Below are positions 10,510-24,248 of a DNA stretch of 64,000 bases, one piece after another (position 1 is the first letter of the stretch; each line of letters starts with the position of its first letter). This DNA is from Sweltsa coloradensis (lineage: Eukaryota > Arthropoda > Insecta > Plecoptera > Chloroperlidae): contig JAMZAV010000160.1 of assembly GCA_024449915.1 (NCBI GenBank), positions 62,001 through 126,000 of the forward strand, written 5' to 3'. The position numbers and the translations under genes were made by a program. Under the pieces are notes generated by a model. It was given only the letters and a program-made list of their open reading frames with translations. It did no database searches and was not told the origin of the DNA.

Positions 10510-11288
10510 GGATGAGCGTTAGCGAGCGTAGCGAGCGAAGCGAAGATTCCATTTCACTACACTGGAAAAAAAATCCGGAATGTTTTTTTTTTTTTTTTTT
10601 TTTCTTTCTTTTTTTTGTATTTTTTGTGTGTCTGCGAACACGATACCCGCTAAACCAATACCCCAATTGCGATGAAATTTTATGGAGGTCTATGAAATCT
10701 CTGAACGAAGAACTGCACGGGGGGAAAAATCGCATCGAAAAATTATTTCTCATGAAAATCGCAATTTTACGATTTTTTCACGATTTTTAACAAAATTCTT
10801 CGATTTATAACACCTGCACGCTTTGTCCGATTGTAATAATTTTTTCACACAACCTTTATTTTATGAATTGATATATTCTTGTGAATTTTGAGCGTTATCG
10901 AAAGATAAATTTCTTTAAAAATCGCAATTTTTGGAATTTTTTTGATTTTCAAATTTCTTTGCTTATAGCACCTACATGCTTTATCCGATCGTAATGATTT
11001 TTTCACAGAACCTTAATTTCATGAATTTATATATTCGTGTGAAATCTGAGCGCAATCGAAAAATATTTGTTATGAAAATCGAAATTTTACGATTTTCTTC
11101 TTTTTTTAAATTACGAATAATTAAAAAAAAAATTAAAGTTTATTTTTTATTTATTTAAATTAATTTAAAAAAAATCTACTAAGTAATGATTTTTCCACAG
11201 TACAACAGAAAAATCGCATAACACTTAACAACTCAATGCACCAATTACGCTCATCCAACAACGCGGCGGGACTTAAGCGTTTTCCTAG
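10510..11288 (+). mobile_element. HINE-type element, copy C (longest)
   Basis: It starts GGATGAGCGTTAGCGAGCG and ends TTTTCCTAG, with T on both sides. The inverted start copy (TTACGCTCATCC, about 11245-11256) is followed by the hairpin AACGC/GCGTT (11260-11281) with a GGCGGGACTTAA loop, a 3' subtype shared with copy E. Three internal units of about 160 bp have landmarks near 10757, 10919 and 11078. It is probably inserted in the 3' region of the LINE fragment. Confidence 0.75.
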
Positions 11289-11740
11289 TTCAATATTATA
11301 TAGGGTCATATTTTAGCTTCTCAAATCTTGCGATGTCCTTAATATATGTCCTCTGACTTACTTTATACCATAAGTGATGCTCTAATTTCGCGGCATCGTA
11401 ACTCTGTTACGTTTCTCTTTATTAATCTTGTATTGTTTCGTAACTGAAAATTTTGACTGGTTGTAACTATATAACTATGTACTCTGTAAACTGGTAATGT
11501 TTATTAATCATGAATCCTGTCATTGTCATAGCTGTAATGTTTGACTGACTGTAACTATGTACTTTGTAACGATAATGTTTAATCTAAACAAAACTAATGC
11601 TGTAATGTTAGTTATGTTACGCCATAGTTGGTGTTGTACTCTCTGGAGTTTAGTAAAAGCTTTAAAAAAATATATAAAACTAGTCGTGCAGAAGCACAAA
11701 CCTGACCTGGCAAAAATAAAGTCATTATGGGAGTGAAATA
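11289..11740 (+). repeat. Possible LINE 3' untranslated region
   Basis: This stretch has two related units containing gactg-tgtaactatgtact-tgtaa (about 11452-11505 and 11538-11585) and ends near an AATAAAG signal (11716-11722). Its position directly beyond HINE C suggests it is the split 3' end of the LINE at 9425. No alignment supports this. Confidence 0.3.
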
Positions 11741-12259
11741 TAAAATTGTGCATACTACAACACTACACAGTATAAAAATATATTATCATCTCTAGGGAAT
11801 ATACAGATTTTCTGGCTTTCTATTCAAAAGATCTTCCTTGTAAACGGTTATTTGTTATTATAACCAACATGAGGAGGGTGGGGGGGGGGGGGGGCATGGT
11901 TTGCTAGAAAATAGTCTGACACCATTTATTTAAGTATATCCCCATATTTATTTTTGACGTATTCAAAGTATGGCATATCTGATTCAATATTTGTTCATGT
12001 AACTGCATGTGTAAATTATGTAAGCTAATCGTACTGCTCATTGAATGAGTACAGCACTAAATAAGCAATCAGAATCAAACAATGCGAGAACAACGAGTTG
12101 GTGTCGTACTTCAGTATCCTGTGACACCGTCCTAATACCAACGCACAAGTTGTAATAACGTTGGCTATAAATAATAAATACATATCATATAAGATCTATC
12201 ACATCTTATAACTAATTCTGTTAGAGAGTGCTCGTTGGTCGTGGTTTCATTATGAGGCG
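11741..12259. other. Non-coding DNA with a G homopolymer
   Basis: A run of about 15 G lies at 11880-11894. Nothing else is recognised. Confidence 0.5.
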
Positions 12260-12641
12260 TTAAGAGGATGGGATAGTCGCCAAATTAAAACCACACAAAA
12301 TTACAGTTTTTTCGTGATATCTCGAGAACGATGTAAAATATCTAAAAACTGATTCTAGATCGCTATGTGGTTTTGTTGGAACAATATATAATGCAAGAAA
12401 AAATATTCAAATATAATAATTGGTGCGATTTGTATTTAAAATATGCATTTAATTAATTAAAATTATAATAAAAAACTTAATTACTATTACATTACTATAT
12501 TTTTTCGTACATGCTATAGTTCTCACAAAACCACATTGCGGTCTAAGATCAGTTTTTAGATATTTTGCATCGTTCTCGAGATATCACGAAAAAACTGTAA
12601 TTTCGTGTGGTTATAATTTCGCGACTATCCCATCCTCTTAA
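12260..12641. mobile_element. MITE with TTAA target duplication and TIRs of about 110 bp
   Basis: TTAA at 12260-12263 and at 12638-12641 enclose a 374-bp element. Its ends, GAGGATGGGATAGTCGC and the reverse complement, continue as an inverted repeat of about 110 bp that includes TCGTGATATCTCGAGAACGATG-like sequence on both sides (a segment near 12310 and its mirror near 12570). The AT-rich centre has no coding potential. TTAA duplication is typical of piggyBac and Kolobok superfamilies. GA ends do not fit the piggyBac CCC start, so Kolobok-like is the better guess. Confidence 0.75.
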
Positions 12642-12840
12642 GTACTCCATGCAGTCGCATGTTGCTATATAACAGACGCTTAATTGTCTTTGAAGTGTAC
12701 ATTTCACTGCGCCAATCTCTCGCATTCTAATTGCCTCAAACATCTGAATTTTTTTTTACTAAATTAACCTTGAAATCTAAACTTTTTTTAAGGTCAAGCT
12801 TCAAGGACTGTCCATCCGTATCGCGTCATAAACGGCGGCA

Positions 12841-12880
12841 GAGGATGGGTCTGGGTCTGGGCCTGGGTCTGGGTCTGGGG
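12841..12880. repeat. GGGTCT hexamer microsatellite
   Basis: There are about six tandem GGGTCT/GGGCCT units. The surrounding open frame at 12731-12940 owes its length to this. Confidence 0.75.
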
Positions 12881-15689
12881 AGTGATGATTGTCACAAATA
12901 CAGTCAGTGCTTGCTCGAACAAAACGTGCATTTAGTTTGACTCCAATTACTTAAATTACTCAAATTAAATACAAAACAAACTATGTTATAATCACTATAG
13001 ATAGACTATATTATAATGTAGTGATCGCCAAGAACCTTATCCTAAAAATTTCAACCAACTTAATTTGCTCCTTGATTTGGCCATTAGTCACAATTACAAT
13101 TTTAAATTGTGGGTGGCACTATAACAGAGACTTCACAGGTAGCCTCATCCAATTTCAAGTTGTCTTGTTGGAAACTTAGGCCAGATAACTGATAAGAGAC
13201 AGAGTGACCACGTAAAATTCGCGTTATTTGGCGTTAGCGCAAACAAGGTGATTTTAAATAATGTTTATGGCATAAAATAAATCCATAATTAGGCCTATAA
13301 CACGGTTTGTGATGTGTGCTTTTAGGTCCTGTTCCAGTTTGCAATATGATTATGTAATTAAAATGCGAATGTGTATTTATTTTACATTGTATGTGTGTCT
13401 GCTTCTTATAAAATTCTTACGGGAATGAACACGCTTGTATATAATCTGAAATGATCATTAGTATCTTTTTTTTAAATTTACTAATTGTTGTTTTATACTA
13501 CCTATACACAACACACATACACAGGCTCTAGGGCTCATGCCCTCTTCAGTGTGTATTATTGTAACCTACACTTACACAAAATCCAAGTGATCTCCAAGAA
13601 GCTTTAAACTATTCTTCAACAATGCAATTTCTTCTTTGGATTACAAACGTTCGTTTTAAAGTCAAGGTGTGATAGTTCAGGAATTTGTGCACGTTGGTTG
13701 TCTAGGGTTGTCTGTTACCTAAACATTGCACAACACATTGTCCACACACCTCGTTTTAAGATCTCACTTGAGGCGATCATCATTAATCCTATCCTTGTAT
13801 CTCAGAGAAGCTGCTAATCATAGCATCTGTCTAATTAGGAATTCACTACTTTCTTGTTAAAAACCGAAGATGTAAGTTCTCGGTTTACTTGTGTTTCCCG
13901 AATTTATAAATCCTAATAAAATGGTAATAGCTTCAACACAAAAATCTACGTGCTTATTTTAAAATTACGGACGGCACTAAGGATTCCGGTGTTTAAAAAG
14001 AAAAACGCGACATAATTATTTACTCCGGTAAAAAATCGGGCAATGCGTGTGCACACTGCAAGTTAACATTTGTTCTACTTGTATTTTATTTAGGAACAAA
14101 AATGTAAACAATATAAAATCGTCACTGAATCATTGATCGGAAACCAGAATGTCAAAATGTTGATTGCTTGATTTAATTGAGTTAAAGCATGAATGAATAA
14201 GCTCAGTCCGAGAGTAGACTAGACGTTGGGATATGACTTCTGTCCCTACAAGTGCTTAAAACCACCGACTGGCACCTTGAACATAAAGTAGCTGCGTTTC
14301 CCCTCTTCATCGTACACTTCAATTTATTTTAAGGTTACACATACCAGTTTGGCGGCCTTGTAAAAACATCCATCACAGCTTCCGTACTAAAAACATTTTA
14401 ATACATATACCTAGGTAAGGTTTTTAAAATATCGTCTCGATGAAAACAACGAATATGGAAAGACAATGTTACGTTAGGCTCAAGAGGTCACCGGTTCGAG
14501 ACCAACCACTGAAATTTGAAATTCATTTATTTTTATTCTGGGTGTAGACTCTGATACTACCTAGTCATTTTCCTTCGCAAATTGTGATTCTACATACGCT
14601 TTCCATAACTTTGCTGCGTTAAAATATTTCAATGTTGAGCCATGGGTATGAAAGAATCACAAAAACAGAAAAACGTTCATCAACAATATATTTTTTGCGT
14701 GAGAGTTTATATAATATTAACGTAGGTATATATTTAACAATAATAATTGTGATACGCATCACTAAAAATAAACACAACACAGCTGTTGCATTCATGCAGA
14801 AGTAAAGCGTTCAATTTCAAACTAATACGACTATAGCATGAATTGCGCATTTCACTTCAGAAAAGAGTAAACCGCATAATTATTCACGTTAATCTATAAT
14901 ATTTTTTTAAAAATTTATTACATGCAATTTTGTATTCAAATAATTTGACGTGGATTGTCTGTGAATTATGAATAATTATATTATTATTTTATATTAATTT
15001 TTTTAGAAACCTATAAGAAATATAGCTAAAGGGATGAGTACGAAACAAGGTAAGAGAAAAAAAAAGATTTAAACAAGAGCACTCAATTGAGACAGCAGAT
15101 GTATTTTTATTTCTTGCTTGACCTAGGAAATCTTTGTAAAATTGAATAACTGATCAGGTAAGTCATTGAAAGACTCGGCGACTAACACTCTAGGAACAGC
15201 ATATTTTAGTTTTGCCTGACTACGTGCCCCTCTGTTTTCTTCAATAATAATACAAATAATAATATATACATGCGAGTATAAAATGTCATGGTAGACCTAC
15301 TTTCAATGACCAGGAAGTCATGTTCCCGAGTGACAGAACGGAGAGAATAATGCAAACAATTGTTAGAAGGCCAATGCAATGTGTATCACTTGCGCAACGC
15401 TAGTTCAGTTTTGTAAGGATATTTCACATTCTCCAGCAGGAAACGATTCCCGCTTCGGGAAAAAAAATGTTCGAAGGACGATAAGCAAGAAAATTAGACA
15501 TACAATAACAGTTTATTAGACTGCTGTTTTTGTTTTGCTAGCTTCATTCATTAAGCAAATTTACAGTCATGTAAAAAACGGCTTGCTCTTTGTAAAACAT
15601 GTTATAATTCACCCTCTATTATTGAAATATTTCTTTTCGAAACGATGGGAGGTGATGGATGAGGTTTAAGGCCAAATGCAAAAACCCAC
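12881..15689. other. Featureless AT-rich DNA
   Basis: No gene is recognised over 2.8 kb. A TAGGCCTA octamer is at 13290-13297, and a tRNA T-arm-like GGTTCGAGACC remnant is at about 14492-14502 (plus). Confidence 0.45.
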
Positions 15690-15770
15690 ACTTTGTACGG
15701 GAATCGAACCCGCGTTCTTTGGTGTCGGACTTGCGATGCGCCCCAACTGTATGAGCTACCACAAACGGCT
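15690..15770 (-). repeat. tRNA-derived SINE head or tRNA pseudogene
   Basis: On the minus strand there is an A-box-like GTGGTAGCTCATAC (about 15749-15762) and a B-box GGGTTCGATTCCC (15699-15711) at tRNA-like spacing. The acceptor ends do not pair, so this is a derived repeat rather than a gene. Confidence 0.5.
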
Positions 15771-16345
15771 GGATTGGGTTGATGGCATACCGAGTCATCC
15801 GAAGGCACAAGGTTTTGATACTGATCAATGCATTTCCAATGTAGTTCGTTGCTTTCCACTTGACTTTAATTTTGCTTCGACATCCGAAGAAATAAAATTA
15901 CAAGTTATGTGCTCGGATAAAGAAAAGTGCTTTATAGGATCTGATCTGAAATTAAAGCAGTATCCCATAGACTGGGTGATTATCAAAAGAGTTTGAATAA
16001 GGTAATCTCGTGCTTGTGGTAAAACATCCACCATGATCAAACACGCAATCATCCGTCATTCCATCCGGTCATCCGTCAACACGAGCGGCATGCTATCGTA
16101 AGTTTTCACTATTTACAAGTCGAGAGACAAAACTACTCCAATTACTCCGCTCTCACCGAGTTTTACCCAATCTCTCTACAAATATATTTACTGAAGGTCT
16201 TTCTTAAAAAAAAAGTAAAAATGCTTGAGAAAATATTTCCAACTTTTCAGTAGATTCCGAGGGATAATGGGTGTTCAGAGCTATCAAACAAGGAAGACCA
16301 TCAGGACGGGTACATTTTAAGCTCTGAATTGTAGTTGTAGACTTT
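15771..16345. other. Non-coding DNA
   Basis: The open frame 15676-15996 reads through the tRNA-like repeat and has no protein signature. Nothing else is seen. Confidence 0.45.
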
Positions 16346-16430
16346 TTTAATTTCTGAATTGTAGTAAATAATAACAATTACACCTACGGGAGAGTTTCCC
16401 GACTAAACAAATCGAGAAAGAAATAGAATA
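16346..16430 (+). repeat. SINE family T, headless 3' module, copy T1
   Basis: The module tttctgaattg ... acaattacacctacggg ... gtttcccgacta ... aatcgagaaa also occurs at 33908, 43760 and 44060. In the last copy it is attached to a tRNA-like head. No head is recognisable here. Confidence 0.6.
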
Positions 16431-17529
16431 GTTCAACATTTCAGAAAGTTTATCAGATTCGGTCGCAATCCAAACTATGGCTCTTACTTCTCAAGACATG
16501 TGATGGGTCCTAGCGTCATAGCATGTCACAGACCCTATAATACGAAGCAAAGCCTCGATGAGAGATCATTCTAGTGCTATTTCTTTTTTACATAGCAATC
16601 ACAATAGGAAATTAAATGCTGAAGTCATCAAGGTTCACATTTTAGGATGTAACTTTTTTCTTCTCATTGTTATGTTTGACAACGACAAGAAATTAACCTG
16701 CGTGTTAACGCCCTCCGAGTTCGCTGTGCCTGTGGTGGGTGGAATAGTCACTACAGCAAATATATATTAAAAACACAATCACCCGTACAGAAATAACTGT
16801 ACACTATTGTATGGGTGACACTGGCACGGGAAATGAAGGTTTTTATTATACTGTGAATGTCCTAACTGATTTAGCCTGGTCCGGAAGAACGTTGGCTAAA
16901 ACATTTGAGCTGTGAAAATATTGGCGGTATAGGCCTACAACCAACGTTGATCGGCAATAAAATATAAGTGTTAAAAAATTACATCCAACGTTCTTCCATC
17001 CGAGGTGAAAATTGTATTGCTGTAAATGAAAATCTTGGTGGACCACCAACATCTTTTTTTACTATAAAATGTTTTCGGAGTAATTAGATATTCAATTCGT
17101 TCTTCCGGCCCACGCTTCAATTTTTGAAATGATTAGTTGCTATATTTTAAAATAATTATAGGTCTTAATTTAACGGTAATTTTTTTATTCTAAATTTAAC
17201 ATCACACAAGAATAATGAATAAATAAATGAATGAATAAAGCAGAAATGAATTAACTATATGAATTTGATAGATAAATCCAGAAAAAAGACTGATGCTATA
17301 TTTGAATAATTTCGGCTTACCCTCCCACAACTCATACCGGCTTACACCAACCCTCCACCAACCCTCGACATAATAATAATTTTTCGTGGGAAGACTGCTC
17401 AGGGTGCAACTCACGCCCCTCTTCAAGTGTCCAACTAGATATTTTCGACTTTGGTAATTGTGAAGGGATGTCCGAGGGCTGTTAAAAGGACTCAATCCCT
17501 TGCATTCGCATTAACGACTGAGGAAAACC
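16431..17529. other. AT-rich non-coding DNA
   Basis: Nothing recognised. A TAGGCCTA octamer lies at 16930-16937. Confidence 0.45.
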
Positions 17530-17585
17530 GGTCTCGCTGGATCTGAACCCGGGACCTCCCGAATCAGAGTCGCTCGAGCCAACAT
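17530..17585 (-). repeat. tRNA-like remnant
   Basis: On the minus strand there is a GATTCGGGAGGTC segment followed by CCCGGGTTCAGATCC as a B-box arm. It resembles the remnant at 7105. Confidence 0.4.
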
Positions 17586-18414
17586 GTTGGAGATAACACA
17601 CGAGGCTCAGCTGGAAGGAGGTCAGATCGATACCATGCAGCAATCCTAACCGATATTTTTTCCAAGGTTTTCCTCAGTCAAATGGACTATAATATGCTGA
17701 GAGCATTAGACCATTCCTACCAAGAACCCAGATTCTCACACCCTATACCTATAGTGAGTTATCTCCAAAGGGGTGGCTTTGTTCTTGGTCAAGTTTTAGA
17801 AAGAAGAAAGAAAAAAGAAAAAAAGAAAGAAATATACATAAGCTTTGGCAATACTAACACTTCAAATTAGATTGGGATTAGAAAATAAAATGCTACTAAT
17901 AATATTGATAACTCGAGAAAGTGTTGAAAGTTAACAACAATCATTGCAGTATATGCAACATGACGTAGTAATCTTAGCAGGGAGGAATACAGATGTCTAA
18001 CAACCAGGACAAGCGAAAGTTTACTTTACCTAACAAGCAAAGCCTGTCGTGGACAAAAAGCATGCATTATCAAGATGATGACATTCTTGTTGATGTTGTT
18101 AGGCCGTGCACTGCCATCTTGTTTCGTAGTAGGCCAAGATCTAATGGCTGGCTTGCTTCGTTTCTCAATAGTTTCTCGAGGAGTGGCGAGTAATTAGAAG
18201 GCGGTATGCTTCAACTTTGCAATTGAAAACATTTTGTCACATCTGATGGAAATCATATCATTTTAATACGTAACAACGGCAACTAGCCATGGCCTCAATT
18301 CCTTGCATCTTCAGTACGAACTGGATATTGATAACATGAATCCTGAGTAATCATCTTCTATTTGCATCTTTAATATTCATGAAAAGGGGATTACTACAAA
18401 CAAGAAACAATACG
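17586..18414. other. Non-coding DNA
   Basis: A purine-rich AAAGAAAG stretch lies at about 17800-17832. The open frames at 17682-17870 and 17993-18193 show no recognisable domain. Confidence 0.45.
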
Positions 18415-18914
18415 TTAACCCTTTCAGACCCATTGTCCACAATCATGGACATGTCTACATTTTATAACCGGGTAAAAGATAGGTTAGGGTTTTTCAATTG
18501 GACCCCTTTTTATTTGGTGCATAAAAAATAAAAATAAATTTTCCCATCGCAATTGGACGAAAAATGACTATTTTAGAGAAGATTAAATACACTTCTGCAA
18601 AAAATGCAAAAAATGGGAAAAATGTGGTTTATCCCGGAAAACTAATAAAATATTTATAGTATTGCTACTATATTCAATAATAAAAAAAAACGTCGCAAAA
18701 AATCAGAAAAACATATTGATTTAGGAATGTACATTAAATTTACACTTTTACCTAAAATTAAGCTTTAATTCAGAATCCAAAATTTCCTTAAAATAACAGG
18801 ATACAAAATATTTTTAAAACGCTAAAAATCTCAGAAAAAAATTAGTAATTTGAAATAATTGCTTAAAATAACTTAATTTTGACAAATTTAATTCGGAAAT
18901 GAAAGGGGTTTTAA
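18415..18914. mobile_element. piggyBac-like MITE, TTAA target duplication
   Basis: TTAA at 18415-18418 is followed by CCCTTTCAGACCC. At the other end TGAAAGGGG precedes TT and TTAA (18911-18914). CCCTTT-type ends with TTAA duplication are the described piggyBac signature. The inverted repeat is short (about 9 bp), and the 500-bp interior is AT-rich and non-coding. Confidence 0.6.
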
Positions 18915-21900
18915 CTACACGAAGAGAACGTTTTCGTCAATTGATTCAGAACGAAATCTATGAAATGTATAGGCCAACCTATAATAATTAGTGGTACGAC
19001 CTTTCTGGATTTTTACCTCAAGGGATCGCCATTGTAAGAGAATAAGATATTAATTACGTTATGCAAAAACGAACATGTATACATATATATTTGGAAATAT
19101 ATCGCTCCTATACAACAACGAAGTTTTCATTGACCATTGCGATATCAATTATAGAGAATGCACATTTATACTGAGAACAAATGTGCATGGGAAGGGTCGT
19201 ATATGATTGACTTATTAGTTATGTATTAGTATTGGAGATGCCTAAAATGTTACATACATTGCTATTGTTATTACCTATTATTAAACCCAATATCGCCTTC
19301 TGTAGATTAGTGTAATAACTGAATATAGGAATAAGAGATTAAATAATTGCAAATTATTGTGTTTTATCGGTTAAAGGTATTTGCAGTGGATCAAGGCTTT
19401 GGTCAAGGCATATTTCACATATAAAATATTCACTGACAGCATATTATTGAATCATATTGCAATATTTTATTATCTATTGGCCTTGGTAGTCAATGATATG
19501 ACCTGTTCCACGGAGAAATGATTTTTGCAATTGCGAACATAGGTATGTAATTAAACGAATGTTATTACACACATGTATAGGAAAGCGAGCAAGCAACTCT
19601 AGTACGGTACGATTGTGATATTACATCATCGCAGAGGTAGTATGGATAATATCATGCAAATGTGGGTCTTTATGCGCAAACCGAAGGCGAAGCAGCAGTT
19701 GCGAAACTCGGGGTTGGAGTAAACCATTCTCTTACTATTGCCACTGTAACAATATAGAAAATACAAAAACAATAAGGTAATTTTCATTTCCATGGGAAAA
19801 TGAAAAAATATTGCTATGTTTACATAGATGTGGGTTCTAACCAAGCAACGAGGTGAGGTATTATATAATGTTTTATAATTTTCTCAAAGAGATTGATTGA
19901 CGAAGCAAATAATATTTCCCACACTCTATGAGTCGGGTAAATGACTTGAGTACACCATTACCATTAGATTACATTACCATGGTGTTGTCCATGCGAGTGA
20001 CGGCTACTGACACTCAATTTACAGCTGGTGGTTTCTGCGCCTGCGCCCTATGCATCCCGCAGTCACAAGGCTCAATGAGAAAAGATTTAAAACCAAAGGT
20101 AGCAATTAATTTAGTCTGAATTTGGTAGGATCTACAATTCACAAAATATGGCAACTATATACCTGGGTTACGTATTAGAATAATCTTCAAAATTCATGTA
20201 CAATTTAAAAAAAAAATGTTTGCTGAGGTTAAAATTTGCATAAGTGATGATAAAGACATAATGTTCTCATGGGAGGTGTATAATCGTGTATTACCATAAT
20301 ATCATATACCATTACGATATTATAGTTAATCGATAAATAGATTATAGTATATGTAATTAATGCCAACATAATCGGACTTTATATCATTCGCGCAATCAAG
20401 ATAATAATAATTAGTTTTAATACTATGGTGAAGAAATCTCGTTTGCATTAAGTGCATTTTTTGCTTTCGAGCTTGTGCGATGAGATGGAGTACGTTCAAG
20501 GGCCAGTGGATGTAATAAATCCATCATCCATATGACCAACACTTGCTTGTTTACGGTATTCCAGCTTGACGACATTGTCGTTCAGTATTGACTTTTTACA
20601 AAGCTATAATCCACCTTGAAACCTTGACACTGTGACCTAATTGCTACGATGGCTTGCAGCCCAGAAACCAGGATTTTGAAATGGGGTGCACGTGGGAAGT
20701 AGGAGGGGGTAATGAGTATGAACGGTCAAGTGAAACGAAAACGGGAAGGAAAGCTAAGGAAAGGCTTGCCAACCCCTCACCCTTAATATTATTATCTGTT
20801 ATTAGGGTGGCAATCTATGGATTAACGGGTTGCAGTTGCACCATAACACCGAATGTGTACTGTTTCACACAAAAACGAAAGTAAAACTTCGATTTGTGCC
20901 AATTAGGGCAATTCAGAAACGTAACTTGCCTTCATACATGTTTACATAATTGTATCAATAAATATCAACCAGTTTTCAAGATTTCCATAACCGATTCGAG
21001 CCACGACAGTGTTTCTTCACTAATAAACTAATTCTCCGTTCACAGTCACACGATTACAGCGAGAGGCAGCAGAATCTGCAGTGCAGTTCCACATACGAGC
21101 TGATGCCAACCAATTTACCACGTTTTTATAACATCGCCTCCCTCTACAGAAACTGTACCATGCGCAAATCACAAAGACGTCCTCGACTTTGCGGTCTATT
21201 GTAATTGAAACGCCCTGAATGTTACTCAACGAATTATTATTCTCGTTATTTTACGTCACTATACTTATATGCATAATTTACGAGGATAGATTTTGAGATA
21301 ACAACAGTTCCATACATCCAAGAATTTCTTTGCGTTTAGCAGTTTAGCCTCTACGTTATAGCCTAAGAGTGGGTTGTAGATATTATACAATGCTCTCTCC
21401 CCATGCAGAGAGAGGGTTATGAGTATACTATGTCGGTGCTATGCGACTATAGAACAATCATGAAAAAGAGAATTATTGATGCTTTCACGTTATTCAGTGG
21501 ATCTAAGGGAGATGTTAAAGCCTAAAGGGGTATTCACTATTCAGCCGCAAAACTCCAATTTCCATAGATTTCATGATCAAAAAGCGGCAAAATCGTGTAA
21601 AAACACAGTTATAAGATTTTAAATTGTAGTTTTAGTATCGTAATATGTTATATAATAATATGTGCTAAAACCCAAATTGTTGGGGTAATAATTTAATTCA
21701 AGTAAACAAAAAAATGGATTAACCTTCAAAATGTTTTCCGGTGATCTCAAATGTTTCCCCGCGTTTATGGGAAAACTTATTCCCAATAAATTAAGAAGCA
21801 GCATTACAAAATTTACTCTGCTACAACAATGACAACCCATGCAAAGCGAAACCTCGCCTCTCCGTTTCCATGCATTACATTTTAAACAAAGGGCCCCATG

Positions 21901-24248
21901 CACACGCTCTACTGTGGACTGTATGACGCAACACTTTGTAACACCTAATAAGGCTAAGTTAAACTAATTCTCACTATTGTCATAAAATTACAATCGAAAT
22001 ATTTTAACAGAGGTATGTTAAAACCTAAATTACCTTTGAGATGATCCGGTGAGTGTAACTTCACATTATATAACAGGTAGAGGTAGGGAATGTGCCTTGA
22101 AAACATAACAAAAAAAGTTTCAAGAGGGGAAAAAATAAAACTTGAACCTGAAGAAGTGATTTCAACCATGCATTTTTTTGTTTTCGACCTACTCCTCTGA
22201 AATTTTCACGTCATTCTCATTTTTAAACCATCGCCGGTATGAGCTCACTAAAGATGGAGTATGCTTGATTAACGTTCGAAGAAACATAAGGATCTGGATG
22301 GATCCATTAGAAAAGAAACCCCACTAAAACTCCAAGAAGTCGCAACAGAAACACAGGAGTTTCTCCGGACTAGTTAATATTTGAGTCAGGTTTATTTGGT
22401 GAAAATAAAAGGCTAAATTTGTTTTTCTTATGTTTTAAAGAAGTAATTGTCGGTACAAATTATACAAAATTTTGTTGAAACGTGTATATTTCTCCCTGAT
22501 ATTTTTGGTGTTTTTTGGACCGGGGCACAATAAAATGATATTATGAGAATTTAATGGCAGATATTTGTGGGGAAAATAAATTGAATCTTTGTTTCATCAC
22601 ACCAGAAACCGTGAGAATGTACATGTCCTGCCTCGCGGATTAGAGTTAACTCAAAAGAGTCCAGACTTCCTCGGGGCAAAGATTTATAATATTCTTCCTA
22701 AACATATCACCGGTATTGAAAAGACATGCGATTTTAGGAATACTTAAAAAAACTTTTTAACCACAAGGGCTTTTTACAGCATTAATGATTTATTTGAACA
22801 CTAACTTTGTGCCAGTCATTTCTTCTTTTATCACCATTTTTATGTTCATCTGTATCTGTGATAGCCACCTGTGATAGCACAATAGTGAATTCCAATGTAA
22901 TTTTAATTGTATTACCTTTTAAGCTAATGCTATACTGAAAATATTTACTGGGACTTAATAATTTACTGCATGACCATGTACCATGTATTGGTGTTATCAC
23001 ACATAAATACCTATGTACAATAAAGAACTGAACTCTCTCTGAACTCTGTTTCAACCAAAAGCGATTGTTGGTGAAATTTATTCAAAATGACGTTTTCATC
23101 ATAAATACCAGAATCTGCTACAACAGATAGTCCGGGTTCCGACTTGTGTGTTGTGACTTGCGAACAAAGACTTGAGGGAAAGATGATTCAGGTATCTGCA
23201 TGCAATATAACTTTATGGTGATGATCGAGTAGCAGCATCACCCAGCAGGTTTTCCCATATTGTTCTTGTTTCCCATTGCACAGATAACTGTGTTTTAACT
23301 GATTGACAGCCACCTTCCTTACTTCTTGTTACACATTGGAATTGTTTGCTGAGCAATTAGCATAACCACAATATTGATGAGTCACAGCGTTGATGCGACT
23401 ATATTATGAAATGAACTAACATAAAAAGTATTTGAATGTGTTACTCCATAGAGAGCTGAAAAAGATTGGCCGTGTATATTCTTATCGAATATTTTAGCTC
23501 TTGGGTGAATTTGAGTTGATTTTATGACAAGTCTAATCTTACATTTCAAAATTCACGAATAATATTTTCCAACTGCAAATCATCCAGCAATTACATTTAA
23601 TTTAATTTATTGCTCCACAAAGTTTTCCCATATCGGTCTTATTTCTTTAGCAATTGTGCTATTTAGTTACATTTTATTTATTAATGTAAATTTACAATGA
23701 AAGACCCACTGATCGATTTTGTAGTGAATATATAATATGCATTTCTTATTTCCTTATTTATTTTTATTTTTCGTTCAACACGAATAAAATTATATACATT
23801 TATATATAATGTGTATATGTGTTCATTTGATAAGAATTGTGAATGCACTACATTAACCCCATATTAAACTATATATGGGAAACCTTGGCATGTTTTAAAC
23901 AAGAATGCTTGCCTCATCAGAGAAACGAACACGAACGCATCCGAAACACAAATATTGAAACATCGTTACTTAAATCAACATAAACGAACGGTTACATTTG
24001 TATTTCCATAGTCTCGTGGCATGATGAAACACAAGTGTCGCCTCGTAAACCGTGCAGGACTGAGCCAAGTGCATAGCACACAAACCGACCTATTGACACT
24101 GCAACTCACTTACAACTTGGTTATTTGATTAACACAGTCTCATAGAGGGGGAGGCGTCGTCCACATATCATTCGTAACAAAGCAGACGCCGTTGTTGGTT
24201 CTGGGGGTAAACATCTTCACCTAATCGAGGGTAATTTTTAGGAGGATC

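Noticed and set aside
12731..12940. Gly-Leu repeat protein
   Set aside because: It comes from the GGGTCT microsatellite.
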